Shown here one piece after another: positions 44,628 through 54,457 of a stretch of DNA of 64,000 nt. The notes under the pieces were generated by a model. The model ran no database searches. It was not told the DNA's origin and saw nothing but the letters and a program-made list of their open reading frames with translations. The DNA comes from an uncultured Flavobacteriales bacterium (GTDB taxonomy: Bacteria > Bacteroidota > Bacteroidia > Flavobacteriales > Crocinitomicaceae), in the NCBI GenBank assembly GCA_946480085.1, contig CAMLHZ010000001.1, positions 62,001 to 126,000 on the forward strand. The letters run 5' to 3'. A program made the position numbers and the translations under genes. Positions within the stretch are counted from its first letter, which is position 1, and every line of letters starts with the position of its first letter.

Positions 44628-46901
44628 CTATTTAATCACCAATTGCTTAGTGCTTGTTCCTTTCGCATTTTTCAATGTTACGAAGTAAACTCCTGAAGCA
44701 AGATCAGAAACATTTACTGTTGCTGTAACACCTGTTGTAGAAGCAGTTCTAACTACGCTTCCTAATGCTGTAACAATTGTGATTTCTTTCAACTCATTGT
44801 CTTTTTCAAATCCGAATTTCACTTCTTCATTTGCCGGGTTTGGATACAAACTCCACGTTTCCTGAAGGTTCGCTAATTCTTTCAATCCATTTGTTCCTAA
44901 ACAGAAAGGAAGTGTTAAGTCATCACCAAAGTTTGCATCTGCTGCCAACAATTCAGCTACAACATCAGCTCCTTCTGTAATTTCCAAATGTCCGTCAGGT
45001 GAACCGCTTGATGTCATTCCGTCCCCATAAGAATCGTGGATCACAAATTTGTAACATCCTTCAGCTAAACAGTAACTTTCATCGTATGTAGCACCGCCAA
45101 CTACTTCTGCGTAAGGTCCGCCAGTGTAGTACGTAATTGTATTGTCTGTACTTGTAATTTCCCACGTAATTTCATCACCGTAACGATCTGTTGTTAATGA
45201 TAAATCGAAGTTAACCGCGTTGACGATTGTTGTAAACGAAGAAGTGATATTATCGTTTCCTAAGTTTTCATCTGTTCCTGCATTTGGGTTGGATACGTAT
45301 GCATTGAACACGTGAGCTCCACCAGCAAGCGTTGCTGAAGGTAAAGCAATAACTGCTGTTTGGTATTGATTCAATGAACCTGTCCAAGGATAAGTTTGAC
45401 TAAAATCACCATCATAACCATAATGAACAGTTGCAGCAGTCAACACCGTTGAACCGCTGTTGTTGATTGTTACAGATGGAGTTACTGTTCCTGAACATTG
45501 TGTTCCTGAAACTCCTGATGTAGCAGACATTCCTGCATCAAGTGCAGCACCTGGTCCAGCAGGATCAACACCATCAATTACTGTAGCACCCGTATTTGAA
45601 GGGTCAAGCCAGTTACTCAAGCGTGTACTGTTCGTTCCACCACCAGTCCATGAATAGAACATTTTTCCATACTCATCAGAAAGGTTTGCACCACCACATA
45701 CTGATGCACCACCGTATAACTGACCAATTGTTCTATGATTTTCGTCAAACAAAGGTGAACCGGAAGAACCACCTTCAGTTACACCTAAATCCCAAGAATT
45801 TACGTGCCAACATCCGTTTGCAACCGAAGTTCCCATTTGACTGGAAGTTACAGGGGTGTTATCGCTTGAAATTTTCTTGATATCTCCAGCTGGGTGATGA
45901 ATTCCATGAATTGAAGTAGCCGGTACATCTGTTCTGTTCCAACCATTGTAATAAATTCCCCAAGCCGGATCAGGATTTGAGTTTAATTCTGATAACGTAA
46001 CATCACTTCCCGGGTAGCTTGCTCTAAGAACAGCACCATTCACGTTCATTGTTGTTGGTCCGTTATTCGAAGTGTTATTTGTAGTTCCACAAATGGCATT
46101 TGCTGCTGTTCTTTCCCAACGGAAACGGAATACCCAAGATCCTGGATTTGTTCCACAGTGATTAGCAGATAAGAAGTAAGGAATAATTGTTCCAGACGTA
46201 TTGTTCAATAATGATCCCGTACAGAAACCACCACCATTTACCATCATTGCGACAGCTCCACGTTGGTTTTCCCAACCTGCACCCATTGGACAGTTAACAT
46301 CGTATTCACAATTTCCGGAACCACCAAGCGCTTTTGCTTCTTCTTCAATATCCAGATAACCATGAACAACAGTTCCTAAATTCAAAACGGAAGTTCCTGA
46401 TTCTTCTTTCGGCTCAACCAACTCAATGATCACTACATCACTATGAATGATGTCAGTTCCCATCATGTTGTTCACATTGTTGTTCAAACTGGTGTGAGCT
46501 CCAATAAATTCTGTTTGGTTCTCATCCGTAATGTACAAGATGGCATTTTTCGACAAGATGAACTGGTCAAAGATCAAGTTAATTGATTTTGCACCTGCAG
46601 CTCTAATTTTCAATTGACGAAGCACATTTCCATTCGGCAAGTTGGTAATCTGCGCTTGAGTCATGAAGTTGATATCAACAGAAAGTTCTTTTCCAAAATG
46701 GAAATCCTTTTGCAATGTTGATGCTCTTCGTGCTGTTTCCGATGCAATTTCGGCACTATTATCAACAGCAACCATTTCGATCGCTGTTTTTGGAACACCC
46801 ACTTTACTTTTCCAGGAAAGCGGAGTACCTAAAGATTGCACTTGTGCATTTCCCATGAGGAGGCAACCCAGGAATGCGACTGTTAGTAGTTTTCTTTTCA
46901 T
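44628..46901 (-). CDS. Lysyl-endopeptidase-like serine protease with T9SS sorting domain, 757 aa
   Basis: I start at Met 46901 (MKRKLLTVAFLGCLLMGNAQ, a signal peptide); the frame extends 16 codons further but that part lies in the gene spacing. Residues 21-190 are a propeptide. The S1-type protease domain runs from about 195 to 440, with catalytic His248 (SANHCG), Asp300 (YPGSDVTL) and Ser380 (GGSSGSPLF), and several cysteines as in Achromobacter lysyl endopeptidase. A CARDB-like and a beta-sandwich domain (about 460-680) and a T9SS sorting domain (YPNPANEEVKFGFE, ending KQLVIK) follow. It would cleave proteins outside the cell. It lies 19 bases after a redoxin gene, probably in one transcript. 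Confidence 0.92.
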   Translation of the reverse strand: MKRKLLTVAFLGCLLMGNAQVQSLGTPLSWKSKVGVPKTAIEMVAVDNSAEIASETARRASTLQKDFHFGKELSVDINFMTQAQITNLPNGNVLRQLKIRAAGAKSINLIFDQFILSKNAILYITDENQTEFIGAHTSLNNNVNNMMGTDIIHSDVVIIELVEPKEESGTSVLNLGTVVHGYLDIEEEAKALGGSGNCEYDVNCPMGAGWENQRGAVAMMVNGGGFCTGSLLNNTSGTIIPYFLSANHCGTNPGSWVFRFRWERTAANAICGTTNNTSNNGPTTMNVNGAVLRASYPGSDVTLSELNSNPDPAWGIYYNGWNRTDVPATSIHGIHHPAGDIKKISSDNTPVTSSQMGTSVANGCWHVNSWDLGVTEGGSSGSPLFDENHRTIGQLYGGASVCGGANLSDEYGKMFYSWTGGGTNSTRLSNWLDPSNTGATVIDGVDPAGPGAALDAGMSATSGVSGTQCSGTVTPSVTINNSGSTVLTAATVHYGYDGDFSQTYPWTGSLNQYQTAVIALPSATLAGGAHVFNAYVSNPNAGTDENLGNDNITSSFTTIVNAVNFDLSLTTDRYGDEITWEITSTDNTITYYTGGPYAEVVGGATYDESYCLAEGCYKFVIHDSYGDGMTSSGSPDGHLEITEGADVVAELLAADANFGDDLTLPFCLGTNGLKELANLQETWSLYPNPANEEVKFGFEKDNELKEITIVTALGSVVRTASTTGVTATVNVSDLASGVYFVTLKNAKGTSTKQLVIK

Positions 46902-46920
46902 TTTATGTTGTTTGGAGAGT

Positions 46921-47550
46921 TTACTTTTTGCGTTTGATGCTACATCCACGTGGAGGAGTAGTAGCTGTTGTTATTTTTTTTCCGGCAGTTAGCTCCGTTA
47001 AAGCATTTACTAAATACGGTGTTTCTTCTTTGCGCTTAGAATCAACGCTATTGTCGATCATGCCTGAATAAACCAATTCATTAGAAGTATTAAAAACAAA
47101 AACATGCGGAGTAGTTTTCGCACCCAAAGCATTCGCCAACTGAGAATTTACATCAACTACATAAGGCATTGTATAACCTTGTTGTTTTGCTCTTTCCTTC
47201 ATTTTTTCCATCGAATCGTCACCATCGCGTTTTGCTTCGTTCGAGTTGATAAGAATTACACCATAACCCAACGCCTTTGCCTTTGCAGCAACATCGTTAT
47301 ATGTTTTTTCCCATCCGCCAAATGAATCACTTCCAACTACAAACGGACAAGTATTACAAGAGAAAATAACAACGACTCCATTTTTACCTTTGGCTTCGTT
47401 AATTGAAGTAGCTGCGCCATTGGCGTTTTCCATTTTCACATCTGCAAGAGATAATACAGCACCTATTTCTACGGTTTTGATATCATCTTGTGCCAGCATT
47501 GTGCCTGAAAATCCCAGTGTAAGTCCAATTGTTAAAAAAATACTTTTCAT
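46921..47550 (-). CDS. Exported thioredoxin-fold redoxin, 209 aa
   Basis: A signal peptide (MKSIFLTIGLTLGFSGTMLAQ) is followed by a redoxin/AhpC-TSA-like domain. The redox motif is Cys65-Asn-Thr-Cys68 in IFSCNTCPFVVG, and cis-proline lies in KTTPHVFVF. This type is related to the PRX-like1 and ResA groups, which reduce or oxidise disulfides outside the cytoplasm. A basic C-terminal tail (TTPPRGCSIKRKK) carries one additional cysteine. The gene is the first of a pair with the cysteine-rich protease 19 bases downstream, so a role in forming or repairing that protease's disulfides is plausible but inferred. Confidence 0.88.
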   Translation of the reverse strand: MKSIFLTIGLTLGFSGTMLAQDDIKTVEIGAVLSLADVKMENANGAATSINEAKGKNGVVVIFSCNTCPFVVGSDSFGGWEKTYNDVAAKAKALGYGVILINSNEAKRDGDDSMEKMKERAKQQGYTMPYVVDVNSQLANALGAKTTPHVFVFNTSNELVYSGMIDNSVDSKRKEETPYLVNALTELTAGKKITTATTPPRGCSIKRKK

Positions 47551-47666
47551 TTGACTGATTTTACTTCTGTAACTTTTTTAGATAACGTAAATTTATACCC
47601 GTTAGTTTCCTCGCTGGTACAAAGTCTACCTGTTAAGGATTGCACAATTTACGGATTTAAGTTGAT

Positions 47667-48890
47667 ATGAGAAAATTATTGTTCATCGCATTTGCTCTGA
47701 AATTTGGAGTCTTAACGGCTCAAACATTCCCTATTCCTGCCGAAAAGCAGCCATATTACGAAATTATTGAATGGAAGGGTATGGGCGGAATAATTATGAG
47801 TAAAGATCCATCTGGTGTTCAGGGACAAATCAACCTGAGTTCCATTCAGCAAAATGGTAAAACCGAGTGGACCACCTTCTTAAATCCGTTCAGTAAAAAT
47901 CCACTGCAATTTATCTCAGAAGAAGGAGGTAAATACGCTTATTTCTTTGAAAAACTGGAACCAGAATTTGGTAAAATTCAATTTCATCAGTTAACGCAGG
48001 CAGGAACGTTGAAATTCCTAAAAGCCGACTTCGCAACGCCAATTAAGAAATTGGGAAGTATAGATCTAAACGAATTGGAAGTTATTGACATTGTCAGCAC
48101 TCAAAAAGCCTTGGTGTATTTGTTTCGTTATGAAGACAAAGCCAGCAAGAAATTGCTGACCATTGCTGCAACGATGACACACAATAATACACAAACCTAT
48201 GCCAATCTGGTTGCAGAGAATGTGGCTTCAACTTCTAAAGTGGAGAACCTGGTTTCATGGTACATTGCCGGTGAAAACGGAGACAATATTATTTATGCTG
48301 CAAGAACTAGTGTTGGAAAAGAATCGGGCTGGAAAGTAAAAGAAGTTGGTCCAAAAGGAAACACCATTTCTGAATTCTCTATTTCAGGTTCAGGAGTTAA
48401 CTTTTTGGCACATAGCAGAGTTGGATTTGGCAGAAGAGGAAGTGCACTATTGAATAAAGTTGAATTGAAGGAAGCAGGAACATTGTTGTACTCGAACGGA
48501 ACGTATTATGTTGGCGGAATTGAGATGGATGGTACAACTGCAAATCTGAACACTTATAAGTGGACCGGGCAAAAATTTGAGAAGATCTGTACTTCCAATG
48601 TACCAAATTACAATGCTAAAAAAGAGTTAGCTATTGGTTTCATGCCCTTAATCGAAGGAATTGCATGGTATGTGAAAAACGCAACTGCCGACTCTCACAT
48701 GCATCAGTACAATAATGCAACAGGTTTTATATCAAGTGCCGTTAATCAAACAACTTGTAATCCAAGCAGGTTAATTACTGACAAATTTCCTGCTAAATTT
48801 GTAAGCTCGCTTTCAGACAAATGGTTGGTTTTTGATCCAAAACAACTTCCGGTGAAAGGCGAAATAACGTTTGAATATATTGCAAAATGA
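47667..48890 (+). CDS. Secreted hypothetical protein, 407 aa
   Basis: A signal peptide (MRKLLFIAFALKFGVLTAQ) is visible and the remainder is a soluble, beta-rich protein with no domain I recognise. Segments such as GENGDNIIYAARTS and GTYYVGGIEMDGTTANLNTYKW recur at intervals and would fit a beta-propeller, but the repeats are weak. There is no T9SS sorting domain, so it probably stays in the periplasm or is bound to the outer membrane by other means. It overlaps the start of udk by four bases (ATGA), which ties it to udk and the histidine kinase in one transcript. Confidence 0.75.
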   Translation: MRKLLFIAFALKFGVLTAQTFPIPAEKQPYYEIIEWKGMGGIIMSKDPSGVQGQINLSSIQQNGKTEWTTFLNPFSKNPLQFISEEGGKYAYFFEKLEPEFGKIQFHQLTQAGTLKFLKADFATPIKKLGSIDLNELEVIDIVSTQKALVYLFRYEDKASKKLLTIAATMTHNNTQTYANLVAENVASTSKVENLVSWYIAGENGDNIIYAARTSVGKESGWKVKEVGPKGNTISEFSISGSGVNFLAHSRVGFGRRGSALLNKVELKEAGTLLYSNGTYYVGGIEMDGTTANLNTYKWTGQKFEKICTSNVPNYNAKKELAIGFMPLIEGIAWYVKNATADSHMHQYNNATGFISSAVNQTTCNPSRLITDKFPAKFVSSLSDKWLVFDPKQLPVKGEITFEYIAK

Positions 48891-49516
48891 TCATTGGTAT
48901 TTGTGGAGGTAGTGGTTCGGGTAAAACAACATTGTTAAGACGGATTTCTGAAGAATTTGCTCGTTTTAAACCCACTGTGTTCTCAATGGACAATTACTAT
49001 TTGCCATTAGAACGTCAATCCAAAGATGAAATGGGTAAGGTGAATTTTGATTTGCCAACTGCTCTGAATAAAGAAAAATTAGTTCGCGATTTTTTAGCTT
49101 TGAAGCGTGGTGAACCCATTGAGGTGAAAGAATATCACTTCAACGCTCCACCTGAAAAAAATGTGCTTATCACACTTGAACCTTCAGAATTGATCATCAT
49201 TGAAGGATTGTTCCTTTTTGAATATGAAGAAATTAAAAATGAACTGGATTACTCGATCTTTGTGCATGTAGATTTGGATGTTCAGCTCGACCGACGTTTG
49301 TATCGCGACCAGGAAACACGTGGTTATTCGCATCAGGACATTATGTACCAGTGGAACAAGCACGTTTTACCTTGCTACGAAAAATTCTTACTACCTTACG
49401 TTGATGAAGCCAACTTCAAATTCAATAACGATCATCAGTCAGATGTGGAATTTGAACGTTTGATGCTGGAATTAACACCATTAATGAGATGCTTAGAAAC
49501 CTCGGATCTTTCCTAA
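48887..49516 (+). CDS. udk: Uridine kinase, 209 aa
   Basis: Uridine/cytidine kinase of the P-loop family, which phosphorylates uridine to UMP in pyrimidine salvage. Walker A is GGSGSGKT (residues 7-14). The substrate and lid motifs are MDNYYLPLERQ, EYHFNAPP and RRLYRDQETRG. Length fits the bacterial enzyme. The start overlaps the previous gene by four bases and the end overlaps the histidine kinase by 28 bases, which suggests translational coupling along this operon. Confidence 0.94.
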   Translation: MIIGICGGSGSGKTTLLRRISEEFARFKPTVFSMDNYYLPLERQSKDEMGKVNFDLPTALNKEKLVRDFLALKRGEPIEVKEYHFNAPPEKNVLITLEPSELIIIEGLFLFEYEEIKNELDYSIFVHVDLDVQLDRRLYRDQETRGYSHQDIMYQWNKHVLPCYEKFLLPYVDEANFKFNNDHQSDVEFERLMLELTPLMRCLETSDLS

Positions 49517-52500
49517 AGAAACGGATACATTTCTACCTCTTTATCGCTTTTCTGATTCCATTACTGTGGTTGCAACTTACCCTGCCCACTCCATATACCC
49601 ATAATTTAGACCATCTACAATCCGCATTCTCTAACCGACAAACTGAAGCGGAACAGTTTTCCTACAAGGTTGAAAAACAATGGCTAAATAGCACGCCAAG
49701 TGAATTTGATCAGTTCTGTTCCAATGAAAACAAAGGGTTCTTCGTGCATGTTTATCGCCGCGACAGCTTAATCTATTGGAACACGAATTCCTTACCCATT
49801 AACCGATTTGCAGAACTTCACTTCCCTGTTGCCGGACTAAATCAATTGGAAAATGGCTGGTATTATACCGTTCTCAGAGAACACGAAAATACACTTATCG
49901 CTGTAAGCTTTGGGGTTCAGCACAAATACCCTTATTCCAACGATTATCTTAAAAATGAATTCTTCGAACCATTTGGTGAAGAACATTTTACCATAGACGT
50001 AGAATCTGTAAAACATGTATTAAAAGACAACAAAGGAAATACACTGGTTGGACTTAGCATTTCTGACGATGTGCACCATCATCAGGAGCCATTGGTTTGG
50101 ATGTTCATTCTCATCATGCTGATCTTTATTGTGATTTGGCATTATTTGAGCAGCAAACTCATTTCCATTCGATCCCGAATTTTTCTGGCAGTTGGCGTAA
50201 TCAGCATCCCGTTTCTAAGCCTATATTTCAATCCGTTCTCCTGGCTCGAAAACACTTCTTTGCTAGATGCTGCGATTTTAGCTTTGGGCGACTGGATTCC
50301 GAACATGGCCATTTTAATACTTTGGGCTGTTTGCGGAATTTTAACCGGATTGAGTTTTGCACCCATATTCCTTGAACGTGTTGGGTCGAAATTGAGCTTG
50401 ATCATTGCACTTGTTATGATGCCGGTTCTTGTTCCTGCTTTTCCAATGCTGGCTGCAGAAATTCTGGAGAACTCAAGTCTTTCGCCTCAACTTACAAATA
50501 TTATCCAACTGGATATTTACAGTTATATTCTTCTGGCATTAATCGCAATTACAGGTTGGTGGTTCATTCAATTGAGTTTCTATTCTTATAAGTCAATCAT
50601 CAAATGGAAATCGTCCAGGATCTGGCTCATTCTTTATATGCTTTTCATTGCAGCATGTTCAGTTTTACTCACCCTTTTATTTTCAGATTCTAATCAGGCA
50701 TTGTTGATCTGGCCTTTGGTGATTTTCTATGCCGTTGGATGGCTTGTTGCATGGAAAGATGGACGCTGGAGCTTCAATTATATTCTCCTGATTCTACTTC
50801 TTTTCTCAGCTGCAACTACCATTAATATCGACATTCTTTCGAACCAAAAAGAACGTGCAATTCGTGAAGTATACGCTCGTAATCTGGCAGAAGAACAAGA
50901 TATCAATACAGAAGTTGAATTTGCCAATCTGAAGAGTCAAATTCAACACGAGCCCTATTGTAAACGCCTTTTCGATACTTCCTTCCAACCAACAACAAGA
51001 GAATTGAAAGACGTTTTCGAGAACCGCTTTTTCAATGGTTACTGGGAACAATACGATTTGGAGTGCTTTTATTTTAAAGAAGGTGAAACTACGAAGTCAG
51101 GAGAATATACGCAGGCCGAATTGGATAAACTGATTTCGACGCACGGTAAAGTATCGGAAATTGATCCTGATTTACATTTGATTCAGGACGACCAAAGTCA
51201 ATTTGTCTACTGTTTCAAACTCAACCTGCAAAATTCCGATTCCACAGAAACAATTGCACTTTACGGTGGATTGAAATCCAAACGAATTCCGGAAGAAATT
51301 GGTTTTCCTCGTTTGTTGATTTCAGATAAAACCAATGTGTTCGAGGCACTTTCAGAATATTCAATTGCCAAATATCTGAACGATAAATTGATCCGAAACG
51401 AAGGTGATGCTGAATATCCACGCGATATCAAAACTTTCACGAACTGGAAAGGAAAGGGAATTCACTGGGTTGAAACAAGCGAAATGTCGCACGTCATTTA
51501 CAAAAGTTCCGGAAAAAATGCCCTTGTTCTGAGTAAAGCTAAAACCGGATTTATCGACTCCGTAACAGCTATTTCCTTCCTTGTAATTGCTTACGGTTTA
51601 CTCTTCCTGATCTTCCGTTTAGTGATGTCAAATTCCATTGGAAAAACGTTCGAACTATCTTCTTTGGCAACTCGAATTCAGTTGGTAATGATTCTTCTCG
51701 TGGTACTTTCCCTTATCGGTTTCAGCATTGGTAGTGGTACATTTATTCGCAATCAATACGACAATAACAGCAAATCCACTATTCGTCAAAAATTGCGTTC
51801 TCTGCACATTGAAGCATTAAACAAGCGTGGAATTTTCAATGTTCGCGATCAACATGAACTGGAAGATCAGCTCATCAATTGGTCGAGAACTTACCAAACG
51901 GATATCAATTTTTACCAGCCGCAAGGATTTCTGGTTGCATCATCCAGACAAAAGCTATACAACATTGGACTTCTCGGCGAAGAAATGCAGCCACAGGCCA
52001 TTCGCGAAATGAAGTTCAAAGGAAAATCTGAATGCATTATTAAAGAAACGATTGGATCCTTAGGTTTTTACGCGGCTTACATTCCGTTGAATGACAATAA
52101 GGGGAATCTTTTGGGTTACCTGAATGTTCAGCATTTTGCGCAGCAAGGGGAGTTTGAAAATCAGGTGCAGAGCTTCTTCGTTGCGATTTTAAACGTCGTA
52201 ATGTTCTTGTTAGTTCTTTCCATTGTTGGGGCCGTTTTCGTCAGCGGATGGATCACAAAACCATTGCGAATGATCCGAAAAAGTGTTTCCAATGTTTCCT
52301 TCGGACAACACAATGCACATATTGCTTACAAAAGCAACGACGAAATTGGAGCCTTGGTAGCAGAATACAATAAGAAACTTACGGAATTAGATGAAGCAGC
52401 TTTGAAACTGGCGCAAAGCGAACGTGAAGGTGCCTGGCGTGAAATGGCCAAGCAAGTTGCGCACGAGATTAAGAATCCGCTGACTCCAATGAAGTTGAGC

Positions 52501-53091
52501 GTGCAGCATTTACAACGCGTATTTGACCCGAATGATCCGAGTAGCGGAGAGAAAATCACCAAAGTGACGAATGCCTTGATTGAGCAAATTGAAGCACTAA
52601 CTGGAATTGCAAATGCATTCTCCAATTTTGCGAAACTTCCGCAGCCTATCATGTCAAACATTGATTTGGTGGAAATTCTCAAAAACGTGATCGGTCTTTT
52701 CGAGAACAATTCAGAAGCACATGTTGAACTTCACAATTCATACATCAGTTTGCCGATGCAAGCCGATAAAGAAATGCTTGTTCGCGTGTTCAATAACATT
52801 ATCGCGAACGGAATACAAGCAGTAATCATTGGTCAACACGCCGAGATCAACGTAAAAGTTAAAGTGGAAAAAGACAATGTTTATGTAAGTATTTCCGACA
52901 ACGGTTCAGGGATTAAAGAAGAACAGATCAATACCATTTTTGAACCATACTTTACCACAAAAACTACGGGAACAGGTTTGGGATTGGCAATGGTGAAACA
53001 AATAATCGCTGGTCATGACGGAGACATCTACATTGAAAGTACCAGTGAGAAAGGAACAACAATGGTGGTTCGTTTACCGTTGAAATCTTAG
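49489..53091 (+). CDS. Large NtrY-like membrane histidine kinase, 1200 aa
   Basis: One hydrophobic segment lies at the N-terminus (15-33), followed by an extracytoplasmic part, a block of about seven membrane segments (about 200-460), a second extracytoplasmic part, two more membrane segments (about 680-760) and another sensory part up to a last segment near 905. HAMP follows (about 920-975), then HisKA with the phospho-accepting His in QVAHEIKNPLTPMKLSVQHLQR (near 990) and HATPase (DNGSGIKEE, TTGTGLGLAMVKQII). The kinase part is of the NtrY type. No response regulator is adjacent, so it is an orphan kinase in this window. At 1200 residues it is well above the normal length. The start overlaps udk by 28 bases. 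Confidence 0.9.
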   Translation: MLRNLGSFLKKRIHFYLFIAFLIPLLWLQLTLPTPYTHNLDHLQSAFSNRQTEAEQFSYKVEKQWLNSTPSEFDQFCSNENKGFFVHVYRRDSLIYWNTNSLPINRFAELHFPVAGLNQLENGWYYTVLREHENTLIAVSFGVQHKYPYSNDYLKNEFFEPFGEEHFTIDVESVKHVLKDNKGNTLVGLSISDDVHHHQEPLVWMFILIMLIFIVIWHYLSSKLISIRSRIFLAVGVISIPFLSLYFNPFSWLENTSLLDAAILALGDWIPNMAILILWAVCGILTGLSFAPIFLERVGSKLSLIIALVMMPVLVPAFPMLAAEILENSSLSPQLTNIIQLDIYSYILLALIAITGWWFIQLSFYSYKSIIKWKSSRIWLILYMLFIAACSVLLTLLFSDSNQALLIWPLVIFYAVGWLVAWKDGRWSFNYILLILLLFSAATTINIDILSNQKERAIREVYARNLAEEQDINTEVEFANLKSQIQHEPYCKRLFDTSFQPTTRELKDVFENRFFNGYWEQYDLECFYFKEGETTKSGEYTQAELDKLISTHGKVSEIDPDLHLIQDDQSQFVYCFKLNLQNSDSTETIALYGGLKSKRIPEEIGFPRLLISDKTNVFEALSEYSIAKYLNDKLIRNEGDAEYPRDIKTFTNWKGKGIHWVETSEMSHVIYKSSGKNALVLSKAKTGFIDSVTAISFLVIAYGLLFLIFRLVMSNSIGKTFELSSLATRIQLVMILLVVLSLIGFSIGSGTFIRNQYDNNSKSTIRQKLRSLHIEALNKRGIFNVRDQHELEDQLINWSRTYQTDINFYQPQGFLVASSRQKLYNIGLLGEEMQPQAIREMKFKGKSECIIKETIGSLGFYAAYIPLNDNKGNLLGYLNVQHFAQQGEFENQVQSFFVAILNVVMFLLVLSIVGAVFVSGWITKPLRMIRKSVSNVSFGQHNAHIAYKSNDEIGALVAEYNKKLTELDEAALKLAQSEREGAWREMAKQVAHEIKNPLTPMKLSVQHLQRVFDPNDPSSGEKITKVTNALIEQIEALTGIANAFSNFAKLPQPIMSNIDLVEILKNVIGLFENNSEAHVELHNSYISLPMQADKEMLVRVFNNIIANGIQAVIIGQHAEINVKVKVEKDNVYVSISDNGSGIKEEQINTIFEPYFTTKTTGTGLGLAMVKQIIAGHDGDIYIESTSEKGTTMVVRLPLKS

Positions 53092-53123
53092 GAATTTCTA
53101 ATTTTATTCTAAAAAGTAACAAA

Positions 53124-53510
53124 ATGAATATTCTACATAGCGATAACGCTCCGGCAGCAGTTGGTCCATACGTTCAGGGAATTGTTCCTACGCAACCTGG
53201 AGTTCCCGTTTTTCTTTCTGGTCAAGTTGGTTTAGATCCGGTTTCAAATACCTTGGTAGAAGGATTGGAAGCACAAACCCGACAAGTTTTTAAAAACATT
53301 GAAGCAGTACTTGCAGAAACAGGATGTACGTTGAATGATGTTACGTATGCGAATGTATTGTTGCAAGACATTAACGATTTCAAAGCGGTAAACGAAATTT
53401 ACGCAGAGGTATTCGGAGATCACCGACCAACAAGAGCAGCGTACGCAGTAAGCGCACTTCCTTTAGGGGCAATTATTGAAGTTGTTGTGATTGCCTGGAA
53501 GAAGTTCTGA
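53124..53510 (+). CDS. RidA/YjgF family enamine/imine deaminase, 128 aa
   Basis: RidA proteins hydrolyse reactive enamines and imines released by PLP enzymes. The family signature is clear: APAAVGPYVQG at the N-terminus, FLSGQVGLDP, and the closing segment RPTRAAYAVSALPLGAIIEVVVIAW with the substrate-binding arginine (Arg in RPTRAAY). Length is typical. It follows the histidine kinase after 32 bases and is probably the last gene of the operon. It is convergent with the hydrolase gene at 53641; a repeat hairpin fills the space. Confidence 0.95.
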   Translation: MNILHSDNAPAAVGPYVQGIVPTQPGVPVFLSGQVGLDPVSNTLVEGLEAQTRQVFKNIEAVLAETGCTLNDVTYANVLLQDINDFKAVNEIYAEVFGDHRPTRAAYAVSALPLGAIIEVVVIAWKKF

Positions 53511-53519
53511 GAAACACAC

Positions 53520-53623
53520 TTCTCGATACTATCCCGATATCCACTGCGTTGCATCAGGATCACTCAAAGTGACATTTCCAATTCGTTATATTCTGTCAAT
53601 TCGAGTGCGCAGCGTATCGAGAA
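53520..53623. repeat. Long imperfect TTCTCGATA...TATCGAGAA hairpin repeat
   Basis: The outer arms TTCTCGATA (53520-53528) and TATCGAGAA (53615-53623) are exact complements. Inside them CACTC and TGACA pair with TGTCA and GAGTG. The intervening part includes TGCGTTGCATCAGGATCACT. It is a long imperfect hairpin of about 104 bases between two convergent genes, and could terminate both. The window edge (1-18) holds a related piece. Confidence 0.7.
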
Positions 53624-53640
53624 CGACAGCGGAGTCGGAG

Positions 53641-54432
53641 TCACGAATTATGTAATTCAATTAATTTCCGGGTAAACGGTTTTGTAAAGTCGTTATCATC
53701 CCAATAGCGGATATGAGAACCAATATACAGCCCAGTGTTTATCTCAAAATCGTCTACTAAAACTCTGTAAGAAGGACTAAGTTGTTGCAAAGGCCAACCA
53801 AGCACATCATTTTTATCGTAGAAATTATCCCAATCGAAATGAATGTTTCGTTTGTCAATAGCGATAATTTCATTTGCCGCATAACCGGAAACAAAAAGCG
53901 GAATGTTACAACCAATGGTTGCCAGATAATCAAGGTTTCGAAGATTCTCAGATCGATCTGCATGATGATCTTCAAAGATTCCCAGGTTGTGATCAGCATC
54001 CCAAATGTAGGTAGAAAGTACATGTGCCCCTAAGGATCCGGCCACGATGATAAATCGGGAGCCCGGATGCTCATCGAGTAAAGCATTGATCTTCTTGAAT
54101 TCATCACGTAAATAACGGTGAACCACCTTATAGGTAGAATTCTTTCTGTCACGATCACGTTCAAACGTTAGCGCGTCACCAAAAGCACTCATCACAAATT
54201 CCCGTAAGCTCAGTATTCCTCCGAGATCGTTTTCGGCGTCAATTCTATCATAGAGATTTTTCTGATTAAAGTCCGCAAGAGAATCTTTAAAAGGCAGTAA
54301 TTCTATGAGTTGAAAATGGGCTAGCATCTCATCTCCATAAGCATGCTTGCGAATGTCATTTTCAAGTGGAATGGAAAAATTTCGCTGCTTCGTTCCTATA
54401 CCGGGAATGGCAACAACTATTGTTTTCTTCAT
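53641..54432 (-). CDS. Alpha/beta-hydrolase-like protein, 263 aa
   Basis: I start at Met 54432 (MKKTIVVAIPGIGTKQRNF), since a matching -33/-7 promoter lies just upstream; the longer frame to 54507 runs through this promoter and a terminator. The opening strand and the loop AIPGIGTK resemble an oxyanion-hole region. FIIVAGSLGAHVLSTYIW would be the nucleophile elbow, with AxSxG instead of GxSxG. The conserved-looking SHIRYWDD near the end may supply the histidine. No signal peptide, so it is cytoplasmic. The substrate is unknown. The protein could also be a non-enzymatic member of the fold. Confidence 0.65.
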   Translation of the reverse strand: MKKTIVVAIPGIGTKQRNFSIPLENDIRKHAYGDEMLAHFQLIELLPFKDSLADFNQKNLYDRIDAENDLGGILSLREFVMSAFGDALTFERDRDRKNSTYKVVHRYLRDEFKKINALLDEHPGSRFIIVAGSLGAHVLSTYIWDADHNLGIFEDHHADRSENLRNLDYLATIGCNIPLFVSGYAANEIIAIDKRNIHFDWDNFYDKNDVLGWPLQQLSPSYRVLVDDFEINTGLYIGSHIRYWDDNDFTKPFTRKLIELHNS

Positions 54433-54457
54433 AGCGGAATGTGTTGAATAGGTAATA

